From assembly GCF_000194625.1 (NCBI RefSeq), contig NC_015320.1:1-64000 (forward strand): a DNA stretch of 64,000 bases. The letters are read 5' to 3'. A program made the translations under genes and the position numbers. The notes under the pieces are model-generated. The model worked only from the letters and a program-made list of their open reading frames with translations, made no database searches and had not been told where the DNA came from. This DNA comes from Archaeoglobus veneficus SNP6. GTDB lineage: Archaea > Halobacteriota > Archaeoglobi > Archaeoglobales > Archaeoglobaceae. How positions within the stretch are numbered: the first letter of the stretch is position 1; every line of letters starts with the position of its first letter. This document shows, one piece after another, positions 9,690 to 16,182 of this stretch.

Positions 9690-9764
9690 CGGGGCGCCCC
9701 CGCGCCCCCTTGCCCGCTCCAGGGCAGCTTGAACCACCCTGGAGTCGGGGGGGTTGGGGGTGAG
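9690..9764 (-). promoter_or_regulatory. Very GC-rich leader with 8-bp hairpin
   Basis: Perfect inverted repeat CTCCAGGG (9717-9724) and CCCTGGAG (9737-9744) with a 12-nt loop, flanked by G/C runs quite unlike the A/T-rich surroundings. It lies between the 9831-10295 gene and the AUA-start gene, so it could terminate or attenuate transcription or form a structured 5' leader. Confidence 0.5.
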
Positions 9765-9830
9765 TTGTCTCGAAAGAGCTAACAGGAAAGTCTGCTCGTA
9801 TCATCGCAGGAGCGTGAAAATATCATAAAA

Positions 9831-10295
9831 TCAAATAACACTTAAAACCAAGTCTGTATCGAGCTTCATCAAGTCGTCGCGGTGCTTTTTGTAGTAGTCT
9901 TTAAAATACAGATCAAAGTACGCCTTTCTAAGGTCTCCGAGATCTCCTGCAACTATAAGCTCCCCGTAGATCTGTAAATCGATGTATTTGACGTAGAGTG
10001 GTGTTCTTTCGAGCTTGTAGAGCTCGTAGTAGTCGTTTTTTGCATCGCTGAAAAGCACTGTATAGTCACTACCAAATACTCTTGCAATCCTTAGCGCTGG
10101 AACCGCTTCAAAAGCTGGAAGAAGCCTTCTACCATTTTTTCTTAGCTTTTTCTCTTCTGTCATGTTCACGATCCTCTTTTCGATTTCTACCAAGTAGTCA
10201 ATGTCGTAAATTGCTATCTTTGAACCTCTAAATTCTCCCAAAGCCTTTCTAAGAGTATTTTCAATAGAACACCGCTCGCACTTCACTGCAATCAC
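9831..10295 (-). CDS. Provirus protein of unknown function (154 aa)
   Basis: Not recognised. Starts GTG at 10293-10295 overlapping the upstream TGA (GTGA). Seen: an early Cys pair (KCERC), predicted mixed alpha/beta structure (SKIAIYDIDYLVEIEKR, DYTVLFSDAKNDYYELYK) and a tyrosine-rich end. The IAIYDIDY stretch could be a nuclease-like beta strand but no family can be named. Coupled translation with the coiled-coil gene suggests they work together. Confidence 0.7.
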   Translation of the reverse strand: MIAVKCERCSIENTLRKALGEFRGSKIAIYDIDYLVEIEKRIVNMTEEKKLRKNGRRLLPAFEAVPALRIARVFGSDYTVLFSDAKNDYYELYKLERTPLYVKYIDLQIYGELIVAGDLGDLRKAYFDLYFKDYYKKHRDDLMKLDTDLVLSVI

Positions 10296-10792
10296 CTGTG
10301 AATCATCGCAACTACACCCGCATCGAGATACTCACTGAGCTCTGGAAGAACTGCTAGTACTTTCTTCTTTGCTGTGATAATGTCATAACCATAATCTCTT
10401 GCAAACACTGACAACACTTTCAACACTATTTTTCTCTCACGCCTTATTCCACTGAATCTCTCTAAAATTGTCTTCCTTTCTTCTTCTGAGACTGTAAGAA
10501 TTCTTTTGTTCCCTATTTCCTCGAGCTGCCTCTCAAGCTCTGACTTTCTTTCTTCGAGTTTTAGTCTCTCAAGTTCTAATTCTTCGAGTCTCTTTTTAAC
10601 TTCACTGAGCTCCATCCTTACCCTGATCTCTAGTCTCTCTGGATCCATGTTTTTTAGAAGATCTTGTTCAATCAAAGAACGAATGTATTCTGTAGGACTT
10701 CCATGTACATCTTCGATTAATCTCTTCCAAGACACTGGTACTCTGATTCCTATGTTCACTGTTGGCTCTCCGAATTTTAGTTCTCTGGGCAT
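10292..10792 (-). CDS. Coiled-coil DNA-binding-like provirus protein
   Basis: About 166 aa from ATG 10790-10792; GTG at 10798 overlapping the previous stop is an alternative. The N-terminus (PTVNIGIRVPVSWKRLIEDV, then HGSPTEYIRSLIEQDLL) has the beta-helix-helix layout of a ribbon-helix-helix protein. Residues about 50-95 form a strong Glu/Lys/Leu coiled coil, and the C-terminus (IVLKVLSVFARDYGYDI) is helical. Likely a dimeric transcription or segregation protein; the specific role is inferred. Confidence 0.65.
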   Translation of the reverse strand: MPRELKFGEPTVNIGIRVPVSWKRLIEDVHGSPTEYIRSLIEQDLLKNMDPERLEIRVRMELSEVKKRLEELELERLKLEERKSELERQLEEIGNKRILTVSEEERKTILERFSGIRRERKIVLKVLSVFARDYGYDIITAKKKVLAVLPELSEYLDAGVVAMIHR

Positions 10793-10794
10793 AG

Positions 10795-10968
10795 TCACCC
10801 ATTCATCAATGGGCAGTTGCTGCACTTTTTGCTGTGTTTATAGCAGTTGTACGCTGTATCAATTAAATCTCTAAGCAACTCAGACCTATTCTTTCGCAAC
10901 CTCTTCTGCAACACCTCGAGCCTTTCGAGGTGCACAGGGTACAACGATACCTCTACAGGCACCCTTAT
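10795..10968 (-). CDS. Small RHH-like protein with C-terminal Cys cluster, AUA or GUG start
   Basis: About 57 aa. The sequence IRVPVEVSLYPVHLERLEVL then RLRKNRSELLRDLIDTAY is a typical ribbon-helix-helix (CopG/Arc-like) pattern. The tail CYKHSKKCSNCP adds three cysteines that might bind metal. Perfect GGAGGTG (10974-10980) stands 5 nt before ATA (10966-10968) and 11 nt before GTG (10960-10962); spacing favours ATA. It is the first gene of the early leftward operon and faces an operator-like region, so autoregulation is likely. Confidence 0.6.
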   Translation of the reverse strand: MRVPVEVSLYPVHLERLEVLQKRLRKNRSELLRDLIDTAYNCYKHSKKCSNCPLMNG

Positions 10969-10980
10969 ACTACCACCTCC

Positions 10981-11011
10981 TGTACGTACATAACTTAATA
11001 TCAGTTAAGTT
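10981..11011. promoter_or_regulatory. Operator-like palindromes at the divergent control region
   Basis: Perfect palindrome TGTACGTACA (10981-10990) and inverted repeat AACTTAA-6 bp-TTAAGTT (10992-10998, 11005-11011) cover the start of the leftward early operon. Position fits repression by the RHH protein or by the divergent wHTH protein. Confidence 0.6.
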
Positions 11012-11094
11012 ATTTAAACTTTTTCTTGTCTAAGTATGTATAAGTGCACCAAACTTTGCAAAATAATATATATTGCTACTTAGTATGTCATGTT

Positions 11095-11775
11095 ATGTTA
11101 GGTGAACCTGAACTAAACGAACCGAAGCAAAAAATTATTTTCTATATTTGTGTCTTTAGAAAACACACTTATTTCAACGATATGCAAAAACACATAAATA
11201 TATCACAACCTGCACTCGCAAAACACCTAAACAGCCTTAGAGGAAAATATATCGAGATAAGAGGTGAAACTGGAGATTTCAAAAAGAAAGAATACGATCT
11301 CACTCAGCTCGGCGAGTCTGTTTGCGCCGCTTTAAAACATCCAATTATACATTTCTTTAAATTGAATAAAATATTTTTGGATAATTATTTTGATGAAGAA
11401 AGAAAAAAATATCTGATAGGTGAATATCTGTTAGAATATACCAATGAGGATGGCTTTTACGCGCTCGGTGAAGCTATAACGCTCTTTAAATTCTGCGAGA
11501 AGTTATTCCGTGGCGCAGAATTTGTCGTTGGAAAACACCTCAAAGATGTGATTGCTGAATTACTCAAGATAATTAATTCCAACGAGGATGTAATAGTTAA
11601 AATTATAAAGATTGCCATATATGAGAAAGAATATGAAGAGCGTCGCAAAAAATACAGCCACTTCTTTTCAATTTTAGAAGCACTTTCAACACATAGTATA
11701 TACTATCCTGTGATTCTAAAGTTGAGAAATATGAGCAAAGAAGACCTTGAAAATTTATTAGAGTATATTAGTTGA
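11095..11775 (+). CDS. wHTH transcriptional regulator, divergent provirus gene
   Basis: Only rightward gene in the left half of the element, a typical place for a lysogeny regulator. About 226 aa. Residues near 20-75 form an ArsR/MarR-like winged helix (FNDMQKHINISQPALAKHLN recognition region, then the wing and YDLTQLGESVC). The rest is helical, possibly for dimerisation or ligand sensing. A TATA-like AATAATATATATT (about 11061-11073) lies about 25 bp before ATG 11095, so a leaderless mRNA is likely; upstream GTG 11044 would precede the promoter. Lower GC than its neighbours. Confidence 0.75.
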   Translation: MLGEPELNEPKQKIIFYICVFRKHTYFNDMQKHINISQPALAKHLNSLRGKYIEIRGETGDFKKKEYDLTQLGESVCAALKHPIIHFFKLNKIFLDNYFDEERKKYLIGEYLLEYTNEDGFYALGEAITLFKFCEKLFRGAEFVVGKHLKDVIAELLKIINSNEDVIVKIIKIAIYEKEYEERRKKYSHFFSILEALSTHSIYYPVILKLRNMSKEDLENLLEYIS

Positions 11776-11787
11776 AATCTACACTCT

Positions 11788-11946
11788 TTTTTGTTTAACA
11801 AAATCAATTCGTTTAACAGAACCTAATAGAAGATATTATTATAGCGATTTCGTTTGACAAACACTATTACGTTTGACAAACGAAATAACGTACTGATATC
11901 TTTCCAGGAAGATTCTGTTAAACGAAAAATACTCTGTTAAACAAAT
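11788..11946. repeat. Six-copy GTTTRACARA repeat cluster
   Basis: Copies of a TTNGTTTRACARA motif: four on the plus strand (near 11791, 11809, 11849, 11869) and two inverted (near 11933 and 11953 region, TTCTGTTAAACGAA and CTCTGTTAAACAAA). They fill the convergent gap after the wHTH gene and touch the end of the PIN-like gene. Clustered direct and inverted copies suggest protein-binding sites: operator, silencer or origin iterons. Confidence 0.6.
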
Positions 11947-12349
11947 GTAAACCTCGAAGAATTTGTGAGGTGTTAATGAAAGTAATAAAATTTGAAAATT
12001 CGTAATAAAGGCGATTTCTGAAAAATATCTCTATGTTCCTGAAATTTTGAACGCTGGCTTCAATTCTACCATTTTCTACTGCCTCAACTATCGCCTGAAG
12101 GTGCTTTCTGACTTTTTCATCAGCTTCTACTTCTGACAGGTCACCTCCTTTATTGAGAACATCAATAATAGAGGCGTACAGTTTTAGTCTTCGCTTTTCC
12201 ACACACTTGAGCTCTTCCTTAACGTTCTTCGAAGTTATCCTATCAAAATCTCTTTCGAAGAATTCATCACAATCGTCGCCGTATTTCTCAACCCCGCCAA
12301 AGTTAGAGGCATGGCACACTACTACGCACGTATCCACGAAGTACTCCAC
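11918..12349 (-). CDS. PIN-like ribonuclease domain protein (putative toxin)
   Basis: About 143 aa. The first strand VEYFVDTCVVVCHA has the hydrophobic-strand-plus-Asp start of PIN nucleases, with later acidic residues (DDCDEFFERDFDR, SKNVKEELKC) that could complete the metal site. Start TTG 12350-12352 or GTG 12347-12349; GAGGAGGG, formed just at the upstream stop, serves either. It follows the 322-aa gene closely, forming a two-gene unit that looks like a toxin-antitoxin or defence module. Assignment is by pattern only. Confidence 0.5.
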   Translation of the reverse strand: MEYFVDTCVVVCHASNFGGVEKYGDDCDEFFERDFDRITSKNVKEELKCVEKRRLKLYASIIDVLNKGGDLSEVEADEKVRKHLQAIVEAVENGRIEASVQNFRNIEIFFRNRLYYEFSNFITFINTSQILRGLHLFNRVFFV

Positions 12350-12362
12350 CAAGTAGCCCTCC

Positions 12363-13331
12363 TCAAATAGTATGTTTTGTCATGAACCGTGAATATGCCT
12401 TTGCAGCATCATTCACGTCAATTCTTTCAGCCAGATAACTCTCGGAGGGGAAGAGATCCATTTCCAGGGCTTTGGTTTCAAACTCTTCTCTCTTGAATTC
12501 TACCTCCTCAACAAGGTTTGGAAACTTTGCATTCAACTTTTTCAGGATCACTTCTTTGTTCGCTCCCTTTATCGTTTTATCTGTGATTATTTTCGCCGGA
12601 AGCTCCCAAACCTTGTTGTCGTAGTACTCAAACATCTTTTCGATGAAATCAACGTGTTCAGGGCTGAGCTCATTCTTCTTTAGTTTCTCTTCAACTCCAA
12701 TTAGCAGCTCTTCAAAGAGCATGGTATAGTCGATAACTACATCCGCAACGGATTCCACACTGCTCAGAGCGAGGTGCAGCTTGGTTATCGCAGAGGAGAC
12801 GTACTCAGAGGTTACTGGCGGCGCTATTTCACCGAGAAACGTCTCCAGAGAGACGCCGAACTTGCTCCTCGCTTCTTCGATGAACTCTTTGTACCTTTCC
12901 TTAAATGCTAAGTTGGAAGTGTATATTTCCCGAAACTCTTCAGGAGCATCTTTTTCGTAGAGCTCTTCGAGGTACGCGTGTAGTCTCCTAAACAGAATTC
13001 GGTACTTCTGGAGGGAGCTCTTTATGGCTCTGATTATTTCGTCTTTTGGAGGCATAATTGAAATTATATCGGGATTGATCATGTCGAGCGTAAATCTAGC
13101 CTGAAGGAACAGAGCATCCAGCCCCCGGCAGCTCCAGACAAAGCACCCCCTTTTGTACCAGGATCTCGTTATATCCAAATCCAACTCTTCTATTGTGTTG
13201 TAGAGTATCTTGTGCACCTTCACCTTGTTGAGGTACGTCTTGTCAAAATCCATTTCAGATAGCTGCTCATCAAGAAGGGCTAAAATTAGCTTTACAGCTT
13301 CTCTTTCAGTCTCCCAGCTTTTAAGTGTCAT
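12363..13331 (-). CDS. Unknown 322-aa partner of the PIN-like protein
   Basis: Not firmly recognised. Helical throughout. The N-terminal pattern K-x-K-x-HKILY followed about 15 residues later by WYKRGCFVW loosely recalls Panacea/SocA-type antitoxin domains (K-x-HKLLY ... Y-x-GP), which is a speculative match. A good promoter exists: TATA TTTTATATAG lies about 27 bp before ATG 13329-13331. Base composition is higher in GC than the regulator on its left, suggesting a separate cargo module. Confidence 0.55.
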   Translation of the reverse strand: MTLKSWETEREAVKLILALLDEQLSEMDFDKTYLNKVKVHKILYNTIEELDLDITRSWYKRGCFVWSCRGLDALFLQARFTLDMINPDIISIMPPKDEIIRAIKSSLQKYRILFRRLHAYLEELYEKDAPEEFREIYTSNLAFKERYKEFIEEARSKFGVSLETFLGEIAPPVTSEYVSSAITKLHLALSSVESVADVVIDYTMLFEELLIGVEEKLKKNELSPEHVDFIEKMFEYYDNKVWELPAKIITDKTIKGANKEVILKKLNAKFPNLVEEVEFKREEFETKALEMDLFPSESYLAERIDVNDAAKAYSRFMTKHTI

Positions 13332-13726
13332 AGCTTGAATGTTCTACGGTTTCCATCCTATATAAAACATTTGTCATTAATGCATTATATGCTACGACTG
13401 CTTTCTTGAGAAAACTTCGGGATATTTAGTAGTCGAAATCTGCACAGAGGTAGAATTAAGATGTAACAACATTCTCCACGACCTCGTCGAGAGGGGGAGT
13501 TGGAATTAAGATGTAAAAAGAGAGGTGGAATTAAGATCTAAAGTAGTCTCGGTACACATGGAATTAAGATCTAAAACAAAGCAAAAACGCACAACTGCTA
13601 AAATCCTTTGCTGAGGGTTGATAGCCTTCTTTTCAACACAAAAACATGGCAAAAAAGAAGAACGCCAAAACAACTTGCATTGGATTAACACCAATAATTT
13701 TTATACAATTCACCGCCGAAAAAGAG

Positions 13727-14026
13727 TTGGAATTAAGATCTAAAGGAGACATGGAATTAAGATCTAAAGTGCTCCACAACCTCGTCGAGAGAGAGGTAGA
13801 ATTAAGATCCAACAGGATTCTTTTCAAAATCCCGAAAAGAGTCAGAGAGGTTGAATTAAGATATACACTACATCCTCCAGTCTTTCCTCTCGCTCCAGTT
13901 CCCTTCTTTTGTCTCGAAGCTCCCGATTATGTTGAAGATCGGATCTCTCTCGATTTCTCTTTCCGGCTTCTTTCCTGGCATAATCCTACCTCGCTCGCGT
14001 CTGTAAAATACTTTGCTTCAGCTTAG
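13727..14026 (+). CDS. Possible leaderless ORF with four ELRS repeats
   Basis: TTG at 13727 lies 25 bp after a TATA box centre. The 99-codon frame opens LELRSKGDMELRSKVLHNL and repeats VELRS and VELRY, then continues with unrelated, Pro/Phe-rich sequence to a TAG that is itself part of the dispersed TAGTACTCGAAATCTAC element. The frame also extends upstream to ATG 13646, before the promoter. Whether it is translated is unknown. Confidence 0.35.
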   Translation: MELRSKGDMELRSKVLHNLVEREVELRSNRILFKIPKRVREVELRYTLHPPVFPLAPVPFFCLEAPDYVEDRISLDFSFRLLSWHNPTSLASVKYFASA

Positions 14027-14074
14027 TACTCGAAATCTACACACAACATCGTACCGAAATGGTACGAATCAGAC

Positions 14075-14179
14075 ATGGAATTAAGATCTAAAGGAGACGT
14101 GGAATTAAGATGTAAAAATCCCGAAAAACACTCACGTCGCTCTAAATTACAATTACGGGATTATATGAGCTGTTTCTAA
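14075..14179 (+). CDS. Micro-ORF 1 (34 aa), tandem copy
   Basis: ATG 14075 to TAA 14177. Begins MELRSKGDVELRCKNPEKHS and ends DYMSCF. It aligns end to end with the next micro-ORF (same length, same double ELR(S/C) start, RD..SCF end). Basic, with one or two Cys. No TATA at the expected distance, but a GTACC-GAAAT-GGTAC hairpin is at 14051-14065. Confidence 0.3.
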   Translation: MELRSKGDVELRCKNPEKHSRRSKLQLRDYMSCF

Positions 14180-14207
14180 TTTTATACAACCCACTCCAAA
14201 AAAAGAG

Positions 14208-14312
14208 TTGGAATTAAGATCTAACAAAGGGATGGAATTAAGATCTAAAAAACACGAAAACGTTTCTCATCGCCCGAAACAAGAAATACGTGATAATCCG
14301 AGCTGTTTTTAA
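14208..14312 (+). CDS. Micro-ORF 2 (34 aa), leaderless tandem copy
   Basis: TTG 14208 to TAA 14310, preceded at 25 bp by TTTTATAC. Begins LELRSNKGMELRSKKHENVS and ends DNPSCF. Coding conservation with micro-ORF 1 is suggested by equal length and a shared end, but the units are recent 133-bp duplicates, so length identity alone is weak evidence. A shorter third unit starts at ATG 14341 (MELRSKVLHDLFERGR). Confidence 0.3.
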   Translation: MELRSNKGMELRSKKHENVSHRPKQEIRDNPSCF

Positions 14313-14664
14313 TTTTATACAATTCACCTTAAAAAAAGACATGGAATTAAGATCTAAAGTGCTCCACGACCTCTTCGAGAGGGGGAGATAGAATTAAGAT
14401 CTAAAGGAGATTGGAATTAAAATCTAACGCGGTTCTTCCCGAAATCCCGAAAAAGAGTCAGAGAGGTAGAATTAAGATCTAAAATTCCTCACGAACTCTT
14501 CGAGAATCTTCCCGCGTTCGGCGTGAAACTCCTCTACCGTCGTTTCCGCGAATTTTTCGCCCTTGAGCGCTTTTACGAGCTCGTTTGGGCTATTCTTACA
14601 CATATTATCAAATAAAACATAAGAGTATTTAAGTCACACACTCTCCACGAGGTCGTCGAGAGGG

Positions 14665-14904
14665 TTATGGATACAACCTTTTCCATGTCGGCGGCGGGCT
14701 CCAGTCTGAAGGGATTTCTTGCCAATCGACCTCACTCAGTGCTCTTAAAACGTTAGCTAACTCTCCCCAAAGCTTTTTTGGGCAAACGAAAACTATACTA
14801 TCTTCCGTTTCGTACAATTCGCATTTAAAATATTGATTTAGCTTAATCGCGAGCTCCACAGCAGGCGCTAACCAATATCCGTTTTTTACTATTGTCAGAT
14901 ACAT
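14665..14904 (-). CDS. Small provirus protein of unknown function (79 aa)
   Basis: Not recognised. Compact alpha/beta pattern (LAPAVELAIKLNQYFKCELYE, SIVFVCPKKLWGELANVLR) and an aromatic, Trp/Pro-rich end. ATG 14902-14904. Divergent from the AbiEi-like gene, sharing a 104-bp promoter region. A dispersed CCACGAGGTCGTCGAGAG element lies just after the stop. Confidence 0.6.
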   Translation of the reverse strand: MYLTIVKNGYWLAPAVELAIKLNQYFKCELYETEDSIVFVCPKKLWGELANVLRALSEVDWQEIPSDWSPPPTWKRLYP

Positions 14905-14961
14905 TAACTAACTCCACAACTTCATGTAAGAAATAGTATTCGAAATCTACACTCAGGGTTA

Positions 14962-14996
14962 TGTAACAACCATAAATTTTTTTAAGTTTTGTTACA
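14962..14996. promoter_or_regulatory. TGTAACAA/TTGTTACA inverted repeat upstream of AbiEi-like gene
   Basis: Perfect 8-bp arms at 14962-14969 and 14989-14996 separated by 19 bp. They flank the TTTTTTTAAG promoter-like stretch, 12 bp before ATG 15009. AbiEi-type antitoxins are known to repress their own promoters by binding inverted repeats. Confidence 0.6.
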
Positions 14997-15008
14997 CAAA
15001 TAACAACA

Positions 15009-15653
15009 ATGAAAATAACAACAATGAAAAAGCTCACAACATACATCCTATCAGAATACGGTAGAAAAGTCGTGAAAAGAGAAGAACTGGAAAATGTTTT
15101 CAAGAGGTTCAGAAAGGATGCCAGCAGTACGATAAACTACATGACAACCTACGGCTACTTCATCAGGATCCTCCGCGGGCTGTACTACGTTAAATCTATC
15201 GAGGAGTTCAAGAAAGGAAAGAGAATTGACACGCTTAAAATAATCTCACTCGGCATGGAGAAGCTCGGCGTCGGGTGGTACTTCGGTCTACATACGGCGC
15301 TGAGACTGAACGGATTAACGCACGAGTATTCAGCAGTGATTCACGTGCTCAGCGACTCAATTTACCGCCCTAAAGACGTGAGTGTGAACGAAGACAGAGT
15401 AAAGTTCGTAAAGCTCAAGAAAGACCTCTTCGGCTTCGGAGTCGTTGAGAGGAACGGATTGAAGTACTCAGACCTAGAGAAGACGTTGCTCGACACAGTT
15501 TATCTCTACAGGTACCGTTCCGTTCCAGAGAAGAGAATAATCTCGATCCTCAGGGAGTACAGAGGCAAAGTAAGCAAAGACAAACTCGAGGAGTACCTCG
15601 ACCATTATCCGAAGAGCGTTGAGAGCGTGGTGAAGAATGCCGGATTCTTTTAG
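15009..15653 (+). CDS. AbiEi-like antitoxin / transcriptional regulator
   Basis: 214 aa. The N-terminal winged-helix part (YILSEYGRKVVKREELENVF ... GYFIRILRGLYYV) and C-terminal part (VGWYFGLHTALRLNGLTHEY; GLKYSDLEKTLLDTVYLYRY) match the type IV toxin-antitoxin AbiEi family layout. No AbiEii nucleotidyltransferase toxin gene is adjacent; the divergent neighbour is a 79-aa protein of another type. It may be a solitary regulator or an anti-defence antitoxin. TAG overlaps a dispersed TAGTATTCGAAATCT element. Confidence 0.7.
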   Translation: MKITTMKKLTTYILSEYGRKVVKREELENVFKRFRKDASSTINYMTTYGYFIRILRGLYYVKSIEEFKKGKRIDTLKIISLGMEKLGVGWYFGLHTALRLNGLTHEYSAVIHVLSDSIYRPKDVSVNEDRVKFVKLKKDLFGFGVVERNGLKYSDLEKTLLDTVYLYRYRSVPEKRIISILREYRGKVSKDKLEEYLDHYPKSVESVVKNAGFF

Positions 15654-15669
15654 TATTCGAAATCTCCAC
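15651..15669 (+). repeat. Dispersed TAGTATTCGAAATCTACAC element (five copies)
   Basis: Copies at 11769 (shortened), 13427-13445, 14024-14042, 14934-14952 and 15651-15669, all plus strand. Three of them contain or touch the stop codon of a plus-strand frame (11775, 14026, 15653). The 3' half GAAATCTACA resembles the AAGATCTAAA of the repeat array. May be a terminator, RNA-processing or recombination site. Confidence 0.6.
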
Positions 15670-15704
15670 ACTTCAACTTTTTTAATGAAAAAATAAGTTT
15701 TAAC

Positions 15705-15742
15705 TACTACCACCCCAGAAGTTAACTCCCGGGGTGGTAGTA
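15705..15742. terminator. 12-bp hairpin between convergent genes
   Basis: TACTACCACCCC (15705-15716) and GGGGTGGTAGTA (15731-15742), loop 14 nt. It sits between the convergent AbiEi-like and transposase-like genes with T/A-rich sides, as a bidirectional terminator would. Confidence 0.55.
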
Positions 15743-15753
15743 TGTATATATGT

Positions 15754-16134
15754 TTAATACCACAACACAGGCACTTCTCCTCTTTGCTCCTTCAGTTTCG
15801 CGTAGATGCGAAGTATATCAGTCACTTTTAACTTTGAAGCCACGACGTAGAAGCTCGAGTGATCAGGAGCTTTTCTCAATCCCGGATCGAGCTCTTTTAA
15901 CTCATCGAGGTGTTCTTTCGCAAAACGTTCCATGTCGCGGTAGCTCCAGCCGCGTTGAATCCCGTACACGATTATACTCAACAAAAGAAAGCGATTGAAT
16001 GCTTTTCTCCCCCTCGCTTTTACAGGATTCTGGAGCGGCTTTGGTAAACCCACTGCAACTACAGCTTCATACAGCTGTTTTAACTCATTAAGTTCGCAAC
16101 TTCTCTCCAACACGCGCTGTAGCCCCCTTGTCAC
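15754..16134 (-). pseudogene. Truncated IS5/IS4-like transposase N-terminus
   Basis: 126 aa resembling the N-terminal domain of DDE transposases (VGLPKPLQNPVKARGRKAFN, LSIIVYGIQRGWSYRDMERF, then PDHSSFYVVASKLKVTDILR). No DDE catalytic part follows, so it is either a remnant or a domesticated DNA-binding piece. GTG start at 16132-16134. Confidence 0.5.
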
Positions 16135-16182
16135 GTGTTTAGAAATTCAAGTTCATGGGTGGGTGGTATTGTCAATCGTGTG

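Larger units (their letters stand above)
13427..14484 (+). repeat. Array of 16 direct repeats, consensus NTRGAATTAAGATCTAAA
   Basis: The core GAATTAAGAT begins at 13453, 13503, 13528, 13561, 13730, 13754, 13799, 13853, 14078, 14102, 14211, 14235, 14344, 14391, 14414 (GAATTAAAAT variant) and 14469, all in the same orientation. Five pairs lie 23-25 bp apart, and a 133-bp higher-order unit repeats (14078, 14211, 14344). Interspersed are copies of CTCCACGACCTCGTCGAGAG (near 13474, 13771, 14362) and of TCCCGAAAARAGTCAGAGAGG. TATA boxes TTTTATAC at about 13699, 14182 and 14313 each lie 25 bp before an A/TTG that begins a repeat. Iterons, a promoter array or micro-ORF array are possible; it is not a canonical CRISPR. 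Confidence 0.85.

Noticed and set aside
13427-14484. The repeat array as a CRISPR locus
   Set aside because: The repeats are only about 15-18 bp, spacing ranges from 23 to 225 bp, the intervening sequences are themselves repeated, and no cas genes or leader are present.
15754-16134. Replication initiator for the provirus
   Set aside because: The sequence matches the N-terminal part of DDE transposases better and lacks any initiator motif; no replication protein could be identified in the element.
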